In this document: positions 1 through 8,923 of the stretch, one piece after another
Numbering within the stretch: position 1 is the first letter of the stretch
Layout of the letters: each line of letters opens with the position of its first letter
NCBI RefSeq assembly: GCF_014648655.1
Contig: NZ_BMRN01000010.1
Location: forward strand, 1-64,000
Source of the DNA: Streptomyces atratus
GTDB taxonomy: Bacteria > Actinomycetota > Actinomycetes > Streptomycetales > Streptomycetaceae
Direction of reading: 5' to 3'
Length of the DNA: 64,000 nucleotides
Position numbers and translations under genes: made by a program
Notes under the pieces: model-generated
The model's database searches: none
The model's input: the letters and a program-made list of their open reading frames with translations, nothing else
Told to the model about the DNA's origin: nothing

Positions 1-739
1 GACCGCGGCGATGCCCGGTGTACAGCGTCGAGGCGTACGGGAAGCCCTTGGTCGTGGAGTACACGTCGTCGTAACGGGCGTACCAGAGAATCTCCGGCAG
101 GTCCGTACGGTTCGTGGCGTTGGCCACGACGGCGGCGCTGGAGTTGCTGAAACCGTAGAAGCCGGACCAGTACCCCTTGGCCTTGACCGTCTTGTCGAAC
201 GACCGGATGTAGGCGAGCACCGTGTTCACACAGGAGGTGTTCTTCGGGTCGAAGTACTCCATGTCGAGGTAGACCGGGCTGCCCGGCTTCATGCCGAGGG
301 CGGCCTCCTTCGCCACGGCGTCGTTGGCGTCGGTGACGGCCAGCGAGGTGGCATTGGCGGCGGTCATCTTCTCGGGGTTGGCGCTCGTCTGGCACGGCGG
401 CTGCGCACCGACGTACAGCGGGACCAGCTTCCATCCGGTGGCGCTGACGGACTTCACCCAGGAAGCGGTGAGGTTGGGCTGGGCGCAGCCGCGGTTCTTC
501 CCGCCGACGTACACGGCGGCACCGTGGTAGACGGAGGAGCTGTACCAGCCCTTCATGGTGGTCAGCGACGGTGCGGTGCAGGTGTCGAAGACATGCCCGG
601 TGTAGATCTTCGGCGCGGGCCTGGAGACCGTGGTGGCGGTGGCGGCCTCGGCGGCGAACGCGCCACCGGCGAGAACGGCCACGCCTGCCACGGCCATGGA
701 AACGCGGCGACGCTTCTTGGATATGCGGTGAGAAGGCAC
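1..739 (-). CDS. Secreted DUF1906 (glycoside hydrolase-like) protein, C-terminus cut by window edge
   Basis: The reading frame starts at a GTG preceded by GAGG about 7 bases upstream and runs off the left edge, so roughly 246 residues are visible. Residues 1-33 form a signal peptide: a basic stretch (SKKRRR), a hydrophobic core (MAVAGVAVLAGGAFA) and an AEA-type cleavage site. The mature part contains GKNRGCAQPNLTASWV, VYLDMEYF and YWSGFYGF. These resemble DUF1906 proteins (Rv2525c-like), which adopt a glycosidase-like TIM barrel. D and E in YLDMEY are the likely barrel-end acidic residues. No substrate can be named. The protein is probably exported by Tat or Sec and acts outside the cell. The family call rests on motif recognition and no search was run. 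Confidence 0.8.
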   Translation of the reverse strand, partial: MPSHRISKKRRRVSMAVAGVAVLAGGAFAAEAATATTVSRPAPKIYTGHVFDTCTAPSLTTMKGWYSSSVYHGAAVYVGGKNRGCAQPNLTASWVKSVSATGWKLVPLYVGAQPPCQTSANPEKMTAANATSLAVTDANDAVAKEAALGMKPGSPVYLDMEYFDPKNTSCVNTVLAYIRSFDKTVKAKGYWSGFYGFSNSSAAVVANATNRTDLPEILWYARYDDVYSTTKGFPYASTLYTGHRRG

Positions 740-935
740 AGAGACCTCAACAGTGCTCGAAAGAAGTGAGAGGCCGACGGGGCAGGCGAGTCGTCAGCCG
801 CCCCGGCGGCAGATCACGGTCTCATGCCGGAGTCGGCCTTCGCCCCTGGCTGCGGTCTCCGCGACAATCCATTGCGGAAGCTTGGCGTGTCCATTACCCG
901 GCCTCGTCGCGACCGTCGCCGGCTCCGCCGTCCCG

Positions 936-2471
936 TCAGCCGCCGTGCACCTCCGCCTGGCGGTCGAGGCGGCGGCGCAGCTCCACCGGCAGCGGATGGT
1001 GCGGCCCGTACGCCCGCTCCGTGTCGTACAGCAGCCCCTGCAGCTGTACGCGCGCCGCCACATGGTCGCCGACCGCGAGCAGCAGGTGCCCGATGCGGTT
1101 GCGGATCTCGAAGGAGCGGGCCGGGTCGTTGCCCATGGCGTGGTGGTTCTCGTAGTACGGGAGAACGGCGCGGTACTCCGCGAGCGCGGCGGCCGGTTCG
1201 CCGAGCTGCTCCAGGCACTGGGCCGCGTCGTAGCGGAACTGGAGGGTCTGGACGTCGGACGGGCCGGCCTCCGCCGCGCGGTCGTCGGCGAGGCGGCGCA
1301 GTTCGGGCAGGGCGCGGCGGTACTGGCCGTCGTCCATCAGCGTCGCCGCGTACTGCTTGCGCAGGATGCGGACCACGGCGGAGTCCTCACCGTGCTGTTC
1401 GGCCGCGACCGGGAGGATGGAGCCGAGGATGTCCACGGCCTGGGTGATGCGGCCCTCGCCGAGCAGCTTCTTGACGTCGTCGACGGCGGCGGCGACATCG
1501 GGCCGGGCTGCGGCAGGGGCGGGCGGGGCCGGAGGCGGCGGGGTGGTCGTGCGGTCGGGCCACGGGGCGTGCGGGCGCAGGAAGGGGCGGGTCGGGTCGA
1601 GCGGTCCTGTCGGGAGCCCGGTGCCCCGGGTGGGGAGCAGCGGGGCGAGGTGTTCGTACACCTCCTGGGCGCCGGACGGGCGGTGCTGCGGGTCCTTGGC
1701 CAGCAGCCGCAGCACCAGCGCTTCGAGCGGTTCGGGGATGTCGGGCCGGATCCGGCGGACCGGGAGCGGTGGCTCGTAGAGGTGGCGGTGCAGCACACCG
1801 AGGGCGGTCGACCCCGCGAACGGCACATCGCCGCTGAGCAGTTCATGAAGGAGCACACCGAGTGCGTAAAGATCGGTGTACGGGCCGACAGCACCGCCCA
1901 TCGCCTGCTCGGGAGCCATGTATGCCGGAGAGCCGATCGGCGAACCGGTGTGGGTGAGACGGGTGGTGTCGGTGTCCAGGACGGAGGCGACGCCCAGGTC
2001 GAGGACGGTGACGGTGCCGTCCGGACGCACCATCACATTGCGGGGCTTGAGGTCGCGGTGGACGATCGGCACCGCGTGCACGGCACAGAGGACGGCACAG
2101 AGCTGGGCGGCGACCGCCACGGACCACTGCCAGGGGTACGGGTCGTGCTCGGCGAGATGGTCGGCGAGGTCGGCGCCCTCCACGTACTGCATGACGAGGT
2201 ACAGGTCGTCGCCGTCGCTGCCCGCGTCGTGGACGGTGACCAGGCCCGGGTGGTCGACCTGGGCGGTGACCCGGCACTCGCGGACGAAGCGGCGGCGCAG
2301 CTCGCCCGCGGCCTCGCTGCCGATGGGGCCGGTGACCCGGTCGGGGCGGAGCAGCTTCACCGCGACCCGGCGGTCCAGTCGCTGGTCGTAGGCCGTCCAG
2401 ACCTGACCCATGCCGCCCTGGCCGAGGATGGTCGCCAGCTGGTACCGCCCGCCGATGAGGCGTCCGCTCAC
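936..2471 (-). CDS. Serine/threonine protein kinase with C-terminal TPR-like region
   Basis: This is a 511-residue Hanks-type kinase. The kinase domain carries the glycine loop LGQGGMGQVW (residues 16-25), the ATP-binding lysine in AVKLL (K39), the catalytic HRDLKPRN (138-145), a DLG in place of DFG (158-160) and the APE motif (186-188), so it should be active. A proline-rich linker (about 290-325) leads to a helical region rich in alanine and leucine (about 330-505) that reads like tetratricopeptide repeats. There is no transmembrane segment and no PASTA domain, so it is a soluble kinase. Its ATG overlaps the stop of the upstream membrane protein gene by 4 bases (ATGA), so the two are translationally coupled and probably work together at the membrane. 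Confidence 0.92.
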   Translation of the reverse strand: MSGRLIGGRYQLATILGQGGMGQVWTAYDQRLDRRVAVKLLRPDRVTGPIGSEAAGELRRRFVRECRVTAQVDHPGLVTVHDAGSDGDDLYLVMQYVEGADLADHLAEHDPYPWQWSVAVAAQLCAVLCAVHAVPIVHRDLKPRNVMVRPDGTVTVLDLGVASVLDTDTTRLTHTGSPIGSPAYMAPEQAMGGAVGPYTDLYALGVLLHELLSGDVPFAGSTALGVLHRHLYEPPLPVRRIRPDIPEPLEALVLRLLAKDPQHRPSGAQEVYEHLAPLLPTRGTGLPTGPLDPTRPFLRPHAPWPDRTTTPPPPAPPAPAAARPDVAAAVDDVKKLLGEGRITQAVDILGSILPVAAEQHGEDSAVVRILRKQYAATLMDDGQYRRALPELRRLADDRAAEAGPSDVQTLQFRYDAAQCLEQLGEPAAALAEYRAVLPYYENHHAMGNDPARSFEIRNRIGHLLLAVGDHVAARVQLQGLLYDTERAYGPHHPLPVELRRRLDRQAEVHGG

Positions 2472-3145
2472 CGTCCCTCCTCCTTGCGGAGGTAGTCGCT
2501 CAACTCGTCGAGCTCGGCGCGGACCTGGTCGATGCGCTGAGGCTGGGGGTGCGGTTGGGGGTTCGGCTGGGAATGCGGCTGGGGGTGCGGTTGAGGGTGA
2601 GCCGAAGGGTGCGGCTGGGGCTGCTGGTACTGCTGCGGTGATACAACGGGCGGCTGCATCGGCTGCCTTGCCTGCATCGGCTGACGCAGCGGCGGCTGCT
2701 GTACGGGCATGGGCGTGGGGGCGGGCACACGCGTCGGCACCGTGGGCGCGTATCCGTACCCCGGCGCCGAGGGCGCGTAACCGCCCATGAGGTTGCGCTT
2801 CGTGAGCTGTTCGTAGTGACGGATGTCCCCGACCAGGTAGTAGGCGGAAGCGGCCGCCATCGCCAGCAACAGCAGCGGTATGAGGACGTTGTCGATGCCT
2901 GTGGGCTCGTCATTGCCGTCCCTGCCGAGGATCGGCAGGAGCACACAGACGAACACGAACCCGGCCCCGGTCAGCCACCAGTCGGACGTCCGGCGACGCA
3001 CGATCGCGAGGCGGAGCAGCGGGCTCCACAGCAGCAGTCCGAGCGAGCACACCGAGAGCAGGACGAACAGCACACGCATCGAGACGATCCAGGCCCGGCT
3101 GGGAACCCGGCGCGGCGGCGTCGGCGGATGACCCGGGGCGTACAT
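2468..3145 (-). CDS. Proline/glutamine/histidine-rich integral membrane protein
   Basis: This 225-residue protein has a short cytoplasmic N-terminus, hydrophobic segments at about 23-45 (MRVLFVLLSVCSLGLLLW), 58-75 and 84-102, and a long C-terminal tail. The tail carries repeated PQPHPQPH-type units (about 165-200) and ends in an acidic-basic helix (VRAELDELSDYLRKEEGR). The start follows CAGGAG. The gene is the first of a two-gene operon with the Ser/Thr kinase, overlapping it by 4 bases, so the protein may anchor, sense for or be phosphorylated by that kinase. No characterised family was recognised. The low-complexity tail is unlikely to be enzymatic. Confidence 0.75.
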   Translation of the reverse strand: MYAPGHPPTPPRRVPSRAWIVSMRVLFVLLSVCSLGLLLWSPLLRLAIVRRRTSDWWLTGAGFVFVCVLLPILGRDGNDEPTGIDNVLIPLLLLAMAAASAYYLVGDIRHYEQLTKRNLMGGYAPSAPGYGYAPTVPTRVPAPTPMPVQQPPLRQPMQARQPMQPPVVSPQQYQQPQPHPSAHPQPHPQPHSQPNPQPHPQPQRIDQVRAELDELSDYLRKEEGR

Positions 3146-3224
3146 GGCTGCTCCTGGAGACCTGGTCGTGAACGTCCGCGCACACGCTCCGTGTACGCAG
3201 ATCCGAGCGTAAAGGGCGACACCG

Positions 3225-3243
3225 ACAACCGGCCCCGGGTTGT
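3225..3243. promoter_or_regulatory. Inverted repeat ACAACC-N7-GGTTGT upstream of the membrane protein/kinase operon
   Basis: The two 6-base arms match perfectly and lie about 80 bases before the start of the membrane protein gene and just after the 3' end of the methylase-like gene. It could be an operator or part of a terminator for the methylase-like gene. No run of T residues follows, so an operator is slightly favoured. Confidence 0.3.
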
Positions 3244-3264
3244 ACGGAACCGTTGTGGTTCAGC

Positions 3265-5427
3265 TCACTTCGGCGCGACCGTGCCGTCCGTCAGTCCGTC
3301 GTACATCCCCTGGACCAGTTGTCCGCCGAGCCGGCCGGCCAGCCGGAGCGCGTCCTCGAACTCGGCCAGGGCACGGAACCGTTCCCCGTACCTCTGCTGC
3401 TCCGCGAGCGGTAGCCGGGGCAGTTGAAGGCGGCGGGCGTCCAGCCGGGTGGCGGTGGAGGCGTAACTGCTGGCCTGGCGGTTGTTGGCGGTGCCACGCA
3501 GGAAACCGGCGAGGAACCAGGGGTCGAGGGCGGTCGGATCAGGGCGCAGCAACTGGAGGTTGCGGCCCAGTGCGGCGCCCGCGGTGGCGTCGTCGACGAC
3601 GCGGGCGACGGATCCGCCGCCGAGCACGGGAACGACGACATCGCCCGGTTCGACGAGGACCGGCTCCTCGGGGGGCCCGTCGACAGGGAGGCTCCCCGAA
3701 GGGGCGGTGGAGGCGAGGACGTCGTGTTCCGTGAGGACAGGGACCGGGCCGGTGCCGGAGCCGCCGGTGCGGAGCTGGAGTGCGCCGGCGCGGGCGAGTT
3801 CGCCGACGGTGGTGAGCGGCCAGTGGGCCGGGGCGGAGAGGGTCACGGCCGGAGGGGTGAGGGTGCCGGTGAGACCGAGCGTCTCGGTGAGCCGTTCCCG
3901 TACGCGGATCAGTTCGGCCGGTCCGCCCGCGGCCGCCGGGGGCGGCAGATGCCGGGCGGGGGCCAGGTCCACGTCGTCGTCGAGGAGTTCGATGACGGGG
4001 ACGGCTCGGCTGACGCCCGGGCGGCCCCCGAGCGGGTGGCCGGGGTCGGTCCGGTCCGCCCGGCCGGACCCGCCCGTGCCTGCCCTCTCGTCCCCACCCT
4101 CGCCCCTGTCCTCGAACGACTGCCAGGCGTCGAGCACGGCGCTGTGCACCGCCTGCCAGTCGAGCCGGTCGCGTCCGCCTGACGGGGCAGCGGCCGCCGG
4201 GCCCGCCGAGGGGGATTCGGCGGGTTCGGCGGCGTCGACGAGCAGCAGTTCGGGCGAGGGATGCAGGCCACTGCCCGGCTTGCGCAGCACCCAGAGGTGG
4301 AGCGGGATGCCGTACGGGGGTGCGGCGCCGGCGGGGAGCGCGACGACGGCGCGCAGGGCGCCGCGGCGCAGCAGATCGGCGCGGATCCGGCGGCCGGAAC
4401 GACGCGACGCGGCGGCCGGGGGCATCAGGAGTACGGCGGTACCGCCCTCGCGCAGATGGGCCAGGGCGTGCTGGACCCAGGCGAGTTCGGACTCGGTACG
4501 GGCCGGGAAGCCGTACTCCCAGCGCGGGTCGTAGGCGAGCTCGTCGTGACCCCAGTTGCGCTCGTTGAACGGCGGGTGGCACAGCACGGCATCGGCGGCA
4601 AGCCGCGGGAAGGCGTCGGCGCGCAGAGTGTCGCCGGTCCGTACCGCGAGGGCGCACCTGTCGTCGGGGTCGGCGAGCAGGGCGAGCCTCAGTGCGGTGA
4701 GCGCGGCAAGGTCGGGGTCGGTCTCCTGCGCGTACAGGGCGGTCGGGCGGCCGACGGCGCGCAGCAGGGCGCCGGTGCCCGCGGCGGGGTCGAGGACCGT
4801 GCGGACGGGCTGTTTCCCGGTCTCCACCAGGGCTGCCATCAGTTCGGCGAGTCCGGGCGGGGTGAGCGTGTACTGGCGCGGGTTGGCATCCAGTTGGCGG
4901 CCGAGCAGGAACTCGAAGGTCTGCCGGGCCCCGGTCTCGGCAGCGAGTTCCGCGACGCCGCGGAGCAGCGGAATGGACGGAAGCAGTTCCGCGCGGCTGG
5001 GGGTGTGAACCGCCCGTCCGGCTTCCGCGGCCGGCCCGAAGCAGGCGGCGAGCACGTCGTTGAGGGCGAGGGACAGCACACCGGCCATCCGCTCGTCCGA
5101 CACGGCGGTGATCTCGGGCCAGACGGTGGGGCTCTTCCGCAGGAGCAGCAGGGCGCAGCCCGCGTGGACCAAGGCGGGGACCGCGCCGGCCGGGTGTCCT
5201 GCGAGTTGCTGCCAGACCCGTTCACGGAGTGGGACCTCGGCGAGTTTCCCCTGGTCGCGCAGCCACTGCTCAACCTCTGGCAGCGCAAAGGACGGGCTCG
5301 TCTCAGTGCCGCCGACGGGCTTGGGGAAGTCGGCATGGCGACGGCGCCAGTTGCTGACGGCGGCTCGCCCCACACCCGCGAGCCGGGCGATCCCGGCCGC
5401 GGTCACCTCTGTCGCGTTCTCCGGCAC
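3265..5427 (-). CDS. HTH/N6-adenine DNA methylase-like protein (type I-like)
   Basis: The GTG start (VPENATEVTAAGIARLAG) was chosen because AGGGAGA lies 6 bases upstream, giving 720 residues. A longer frame to 5556 would only add a Gly-Pro run. Residues 8-50 form a helix-turn-helix (GIARLAGVGRAAVSNWRRRH). The central part is a type I HsdM-like Rossmann methylase with motif I DPAAGTGALL at about residue 250. Motif IV reads CHPPF instead of the usual (N/D/S)PP(Y/F), so the base-flipping and methyl-transfer residue is replaced by His. The C-terminal third looks like a target-recognition/specificity region (LARAGALQLRTGG, LAEQQRYGERFRAL), so modification and specificity halves are fused. No restriction subunit is adjacent. 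It may be a solitary methylase or a catalytically dead DNA-binding regulator. Confidence 0.8.
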   Translation of the reverse strand: MPENATEVTAAGIARLAGVGRAAVSNWRRRHADFPKPVGGTETSPSFALPEVEQWLRDQGKLAEVPLRERVWQQLAGHPAGAVPALVHAGCALLLLRKSPTVWPEITAVSDERMAGVLSLALNDVLAACFGPAAEAGRAVHTPSRAELLPSIPLLRGVAELAAETGARQTFEFLLGRQLDANPRQYTLTPPGLAELMAALVETGKQPVRTVLDPAAGTGALLRAVGRPTALYAQETDPDLAALTALRLALLADPDDRCALAVRTGDTLRADAFPRLAADAVLCHPPFNERNWGHDELAYDPRWEYGFPARTESELAWVQHALAHLREGGTAVLLMPPAAASRRSGRRIRADLLRRGALRAVVALPAGAAPPYGIPLHLWVLRKPGSGLHPSPELLLVDAAEPAESPSAGPAAAAPSGGRDRLDWQAVHSAVLDAWQSFEDRGEGGDERAGTGGSGRADRTDPGHPLGGRPGVSRAVPVIELLDDDVDLAPARHLPPPAAAGGPAELIRVRERLTETLGLTGTLTPPAVTLSAPAHWPLTTVGELARAGALQLRTGGSGTGPVPVLTEHDVLASTAPSGSLPVDGPPEEPVLVEPGDVVVPVLGGGSVARVVDDATAGAALGRNLQLLRPDPTALDPWFLAGFLRGTANNRQASSYASTATRLDARRLQLPRLPLAEQQRYGERFRALAEFEDALRLAGRLGGQLVQGMYDGLTDGTVAPK

Positions 5428-5536
5428 TGGCTGTCTCCCTGGTCCTGATCCTGGCGGTCCCGGCGGTCCTGGCGGCCCTGGCGCTCGTCCCCGTACTTGT
5501 TTGTCAGCGAGCATACCGAGCGCGTTCACGCGAAAT

Positions 5537-5574
5537 CGATTCACAGCGTGCATCAACCCATTCTGCGTGAATCG
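5537..5574. promoter_or_regulatory. Inverted repeat CGATTCAC...GTGAATCG between divergent genes
   Basis: Perfect 8-base arms (5537-5544 and 5567-5574) are separated by 22 bases. The repeat lies in the divergent region between the HTH/methylase-like gene and the DUF4190-type gene, directly upstream of a -35 box. A further GTTCACGCGAAATCG copy precedes it at 5524. The position suits an operator controlling both promoters, possibly bound by the HTH domain of the methylase-like protein. Confidence 0.45.
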
Positions 5575-5576
5575 TG

Positions 5577-5605
5577 TTGACTCGGTTCACAAGCTCTGCT
5601 CTTAT
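5577..5605 (+). promoter_or_regulatory. Housekeeping-type promoter TTGACT-N17-TCTTAT
   Basis: A -35 element TTGACT (5577-5582) and a -10 element TCTTAT (5600-5605) are separated by exactly 17 bases, close to the SigHrdB consensus. They lie 75 bases before the start codon of the gene at 5680, leaving a short 5' leader. Confidence 0.6.
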
Positions 5606-5679
5606 TGACCCGTCGCTACACGAGAGCGACGCACGGAACCGCTCACCACCCAACTCTGCATTTGCCGGAGGGCACAGCC

Positions 5680-6519
5680 ATGTCCCAGTTCACGCAGCCG
5701 CCGCAGTCCCCGCAGCCCCAGCAGCCGTACGCCCCCGCCCAGACGCCGGGCGTGCACCCGGCCCGAAACGGACTGGGCATCGCCGCTCTCGTCCTGGGTG
5801 TCATCGGCGCCGTCTCGGGCCTGATCCCGTTCCTGTTCTGGCTGGCGGGCATCCTCGGCATCATCGCCCTGATCCTGGGCCTGGCCGGCCGGGGCCGGGC
5901 CAAGCGCGGCGAGGCCACCAACAAGGGCATGACGACCTTCGGCGCCGTCCTCGGTCTGATCTCGCTGATCCTCGCGGTGGTGGGCGCGGTAATCACGTTC
6001 AAGGCCGTGGACGATGCGGTGAACGACCTCAACAAAACGGTGTCGGACACCGCAGCCTCCGCGAAGCCGAAGCCCGGCAGCGACTCCGCGAAGGACAGGG
6101 ACGCGGCGCCGAAGAAGAAGGACACGGGCAAGGCGCTGGAGGCCGGTGACTCGGCCGTGTACGACGACGATCTGACGGTCACGGTCGGCGACGCCACCTC
6201 GTACACCCCGGACGCGTACGCCGCCGGGCACACCAAGGGCAACAAGGCCTACCGGGTCGCCGTCGCCATCGAGAACGCGGGCAAGGAGAAGTTCGACTCC
6301 GCACTCGTCAACGTCACGGCCCGCGCCGGCCAGGACGGTGTGGACGCCGAGCAGATCTTCGACGGCAAGGTCGGCGAGGGCTTCAGCGGCACGGTCCTGC
6401 CGGGCAAGAAGGTCACGGTCCAGTTCGCCTTCGACACCCCTGCGGACGCCAAGAACCTGACCGTCGAGGTCAACCCCGGGTTTACGTACGACGCCACCCA
6501 GTGGGACCTGAAGCTCTGA
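5680..6519 (+). CDS. DUF4190/DUF4352-type membrane-anchored protein
   Basis: The ATG at 5680 has GGAGGG 8 bases upstream and gives 279 residues. The start is a Pro/Gln-rich cytoplasmic head (MSQFTQPPQSPQPQQPYAP). Two hydrophobic helices follow (about 30-68 and 84-110) with the AALVLGVIG pattern typical of DUF4190. After a lysine/proline-rich linker comes an extracytoplasmic beta-rich domain (about 150-279) with AYRVAVAIENAGKEKFDSAL and PGKKVTVQFAFDTP, typical of DUF4352 immunoglobulin-like domains. It is probably an envelope protein exposed outside the membrane. It is followed 28 bases later by a lipoprotein gene and likely forms an operon with it. Confidence 0.8.
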   Translation: MSQFTQPPQSPQPQQPYAPAQTPGVHPARNGLGIAALVLGVIGAVSGLIPFLFWLAGILGIIALILGLAGRGRAKRGEATNKGMTTFGAVLGLISLILAVVGAVITFKAVDDAVNDLNKTVSDTAASAKPKPGSDSAKDRDAAPKKKDTGKALEAGDSAVYDDDLTVTVGDATSYTPDAYAAGHTKGNKAYRVAVAIENAGKEKFDSALVNVTARAGQDGVDAEQIFDGKVGEGFSGTVLPGKKVTVQFAFDTPADAKNLTVEVNPGFTYDATQWDLKL

Positions 6520-6547
6520 CCTTCCCCCTCGACCGGAGCCGACCACC

Positions 6548-7258
6548 ATGCGCCCACTCGCCCGCACCGCGGCAGCCGCTCTCTGTACCGTGACAGCGCT
6601 CGGCCCCACAGCGGCCTGTGACACGTTCTTCGACGATGCCCGAAGCGCCGCTCCCTATGCGCGGCTGACCGGCCCCGAGATCGTCAACAAGGCCCTCGCG
6701 GCGACCCGGGGCGCCAAGTCGGTACGTATGACGGTGGAGACGACCTCCCCCGAGGGCCCGGTCGAGGCGTTCGTCGCCACGGACGTCAGGGGCGAGTGCA
6801 CGGTCACGCTGTCCATGGGCGTGGCGGGCACGATGGAGCTGGTGCGGACGGGCGGCACGGTCTACACCCTGTCCGACGCCGCGATGCTGCGCTCGGCCCC
6901 CGCCTCGCAGGCCAGGAAGCTCACGGGCCGCTGGGTGAAGCCGGCCACCGGCGACCGGCACGCGAAGCTGGCCGAGCGCTACTGCGACCGGAAGGAGTTC
7001 CTCGACCTCCTCGCGTCGAAGAGCGGAACGGCCCGCAAGGGGAAGCCGGCGACGCTCGACTCCGTACCCACCCTGACCGTCACCGGCAGGACGGACGACG
7101 GGACATGGACGGCGAGCATCGCCACAGAGGGCAAGCCCTACCTCCTGAGGACACGCCTGACGGACGGCGCACGCGGCAACGGCCGCCCCCTCACCGTCGA
7201 GTTCTCCGAGTTCGACAAGCCGTTCACGGCGAAGAAGCCGAAGATCTCACCCGCCTGA
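6548..7258 (+). CDS. Putative lipoprotein (LppX/LprG-like fold possible)
   Basis: This 236-residue protein has a lipoprotein signal: basic MRPLART, a hydrophobic core, then ALGPTAAC with the lipidated Cys at residue 24. The mature part (GPEIVNKALAATRGAKSVRMTVETTS, later GTMELVRTGGTVYTLSDAAML) follows the pattern of streptomycete lipoproteins distantly like mycobacterial LppX/LprG, in which a curved sheet binds lipids. That similarity is an inference. The start codon follows GGAG at 5-6 bases. It lies directly downstream of the DUF4190-type gene, so both probably work in the envelope. Confidence 0.75.
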   Translation: MRPLARTAAAALCTVTALGPTAACDTFFDDARSAAPYARLTGPEIVNKALAATRGAKSVRMTVETTSPEGPVEAFVATDVRGECTVTLSMGVAGTMELVRTGGTVYTLSDAAMLRSAPASQARKLTGRWVKPATGDRHAKLAERYCDRKEFLDLLASKSGTARKGKPATLDSVPTLTVTGRTDDGTWTASIATEGKPYLLRTRLTDGARGNGRPLTVEFSEFDKPFTAKKPKISPA

Positions 7259-7273
7259 CCCGCCCGACACCAA

Positions 7274-7301
7274 GGAACCCGCCCTCACCCGGGCGGGTTC
7301 C
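7274..7301. terminator. Bidirectional intrinsic terminator
   Basis: GGAACCCGCCC and GGGCGGGTTCC form a perfect 11-base-pair stem with a 6-base loop. The hairpin sits between the convergent lipoprotein and GNAT genes and can serve both. Confidence 0.8.
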
Positions 7302-7311
7302 GTCTGCGCGT

Positions 7312-8061
7312 TCACACCCGGTGCCGCACCCACACATTGGGCTCCACGTACACCGCGTAACCCCGCTGCACCGAACAGCGCACCGGAGTCAGCGCACCCG
7401 GCACCTCCACATCGCCCGCCTCGTCGAACGGCAGCCCGGTCCACTTCCGCCACTGTTCGAGTGACCCGGTCACCCGCATCGACTCCGCCGCGATTCCCAC
7501 GATCTCGCCGCCCGCCCGCACATGGACGCGCAACCAGGGGTCGTGCGGCAGCCCGTCTTCCCGGGTCCGGTACGCGTACTCCTCGATCGGTGCCCGCATC
7601 TCCAGGTGTTTGGCGTTCGGCCGTACCGGCGCGACAACCTCACCGAATCCGAGCCGCCCGGCGTTCTCCCGCATCGCGGTGAGCATCCGGCCGGAGATCC
7701 CCCGCCCCCGGCGGTCCCCGGCCACGGCGATCTCGATCGCGCTGACCGTGTCCGGCACCCGCCCGTCCCGCAGATCCGCGAAGGCCCACAGCAACACCTG
7801 GTCCCAACCGGCGTCGGGCAGCTCCCCGCGCGGAACATCCACCGCCGTCAGTGCGAACGGCACGCTGAACCCCCGTGCGACGACCGTGCCGTCCGGCTCC
7901 GTCGCCACGAGCGAGTACTCCGGCAGCTCGGCGGCGATCCGCCCGAAGTACTGCCGCCCAACAGGGTCGTGCTGTATGAACTCCGGCCAGGCATCAGGCA
8001 TCAGGAGTGCCGCGTCGGCAAGCTCGGGCCGCCGGGCGAGTGTGGTTATGGTCAGGTCCAT
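7312..8061 (-). CDS. GNAT-family N-acetyltransferase
   Basis: The ATG of MDLTITTLARRP was chosen over an upstream GTG because family members begin at this point. It gives 249 residues. The GNAT fold is shown by the acetyl-CoA-binding loop region IEIAVAGDRRGRGISGRML at about residues 130-150, where R/Q-x-x-G-x-G/A is represented by RRGRGIS. The N-terminal half (DAWPEFIQHDPVGRQYFGRI) and C-terminal part (HDPWLRVHVRAGGEI) match a streptomycete subgroup with no known substrate. It converges with the lipoprotein gene and shares its terminator. Confidence 0.82.
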   Translation of the reverse strand: MDLTITTLARRPELADAALLMPDAWPEFIQHDPVGRQYFGRIAAELPEYSLVATEPDGTVVARGFSVPFALTAVDVPRGELPDAGWDQVLLWAFADLRDGRVPDTVSAIEIAVAGDRRGRGISGRMLTAMRENAGRLGFGEVVAPVRPNAKHLEMRAPIEEYAYRTREDGLPHDPWLRVHVRAGGEIVGIAAESMRVTGSLEQWRKWTGLPFDEAGDVEVPGALTPVRCSVQRGYAVYVEPNVWVRHRV

Positions 8062-8161
8062 CCCGTACACACTAATGCGGTGACGGCAGGGGCGGCCGGA
8101 TCCGTCCGGCACCGTCAGAGGCTGGGACGCGACCGGGGACCCTGGGCTCCACGACACACGA

Positions 8162-8923
8162 TCACCCGCCGCACTGCTCCAGCATGGTCCGCTTGTCCGC
8201 GGTCGTCACCGGCAGTTCGTACTTCAGGGACACCTGCGCGAACCGCACCGCGTACGAGCAGCGGACCGGCTTGTACGGCGGCAGCCAGGAGGCGGGGCCC
8301 GAGTCCCGCTTGGCGTTGTTGGCCGGGCCGTCGACCGGGATGAGGTTGAGCGGGTCGTTGGCGATCTGCTGCCGCTTGGCCTCGTTCCAGCGTGCGGCGC
8401 CCATCTGCCAGTCGTACGAGAGAGGCATGACGTGGTCGATCTGCACCTTGGCGGCCTGCTGCTTGCGCCAGTCGATCGTCGAGCCGGTGTACGGGTCCTT
8501 GAGGGTCATCGACACGACCACACAGTCCGAACCGGACCGGAACTTCACGTCCTTGCCGTCCCTGGCGAGGAGGTCGTTACGGGTGTCGCAGCCGTTCCTC
8601 GCGAGCGGTATCCCGTCGACCGAGTCCTTCCACGCGTAGCCGAACTTGTCGCGCGCGTACCCGGTCTTCGGCCCCCGCCCCTTCGTCGCCACCTTCTCGA
8701 TGATCTTCCGCCCGGCCGCCCTGTCCGCCTCGGAGGTGAGCGGTGCGAGCCCCGGCTTCATACCGTCGGCGTTGTCGAGCGGACTGGCACCGAATCCGGT
8801 GACGGTCTGTCCGCCACCCTCCCCCTCGGAGGACGAGGGCTCGGGGTCGCAGCCGGCCAGGGACAGCACAGCCGCCACGCTGAGGGCGGGCAGCATCACT
8901 CGGTACGCACGGGGAGATATCAC
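8162..8923 (-). CDS. Secreted HNH-type (DUF1524-like) nuclease lipoprotein
   Basis: The GTG at 8923 (VISPRAYRVMLPALSVAAV) with AGGACGG about 6 bases upstream gives 253 residues and places a lipobox LSLAGC near residue 22. The C-terminal half contains VQIDHVMPLSYDW followed by ANDPLNLIPVDGPANNAKRDSGP and WLPP. This is the histidine-metal arrangement of DUF1524/HNH nucleases: His in DHV, Asn in NLIPV, and the AxNxxKxD(S/K)xPxxWxPP tail. The protein should be lipid-anchored outside the cell and could degrade extracellular DNA. Homologues are common and usually single genes in streptomycetes. A longer frame reaching 9181 exists but would lose the signal peptide position. Confidence 0.85.
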   Translation of the reverse strand: MISPRAYRVMLPALSVAAVLSLAGCDPEPSSSEGEGGGQTVTGFGASPLDNADGMKPGLAPLTSEADRAAGRKIIEKVATKGRGPKTGYARDKFGYAWKDSVDGIPLARNGCDTRNDLLARDGKDVKFRSGSDCVVVSMTLKDPYTGSTIDWRKQQAAKVQIDHVMPLSYDWQMGAARWNEAKRQQIANDPLNLIPVDGPANNAKRDSGPASWLPPYKPVRCSYAVRFAQVSLKYELPVTTADKRTMLEQCGG

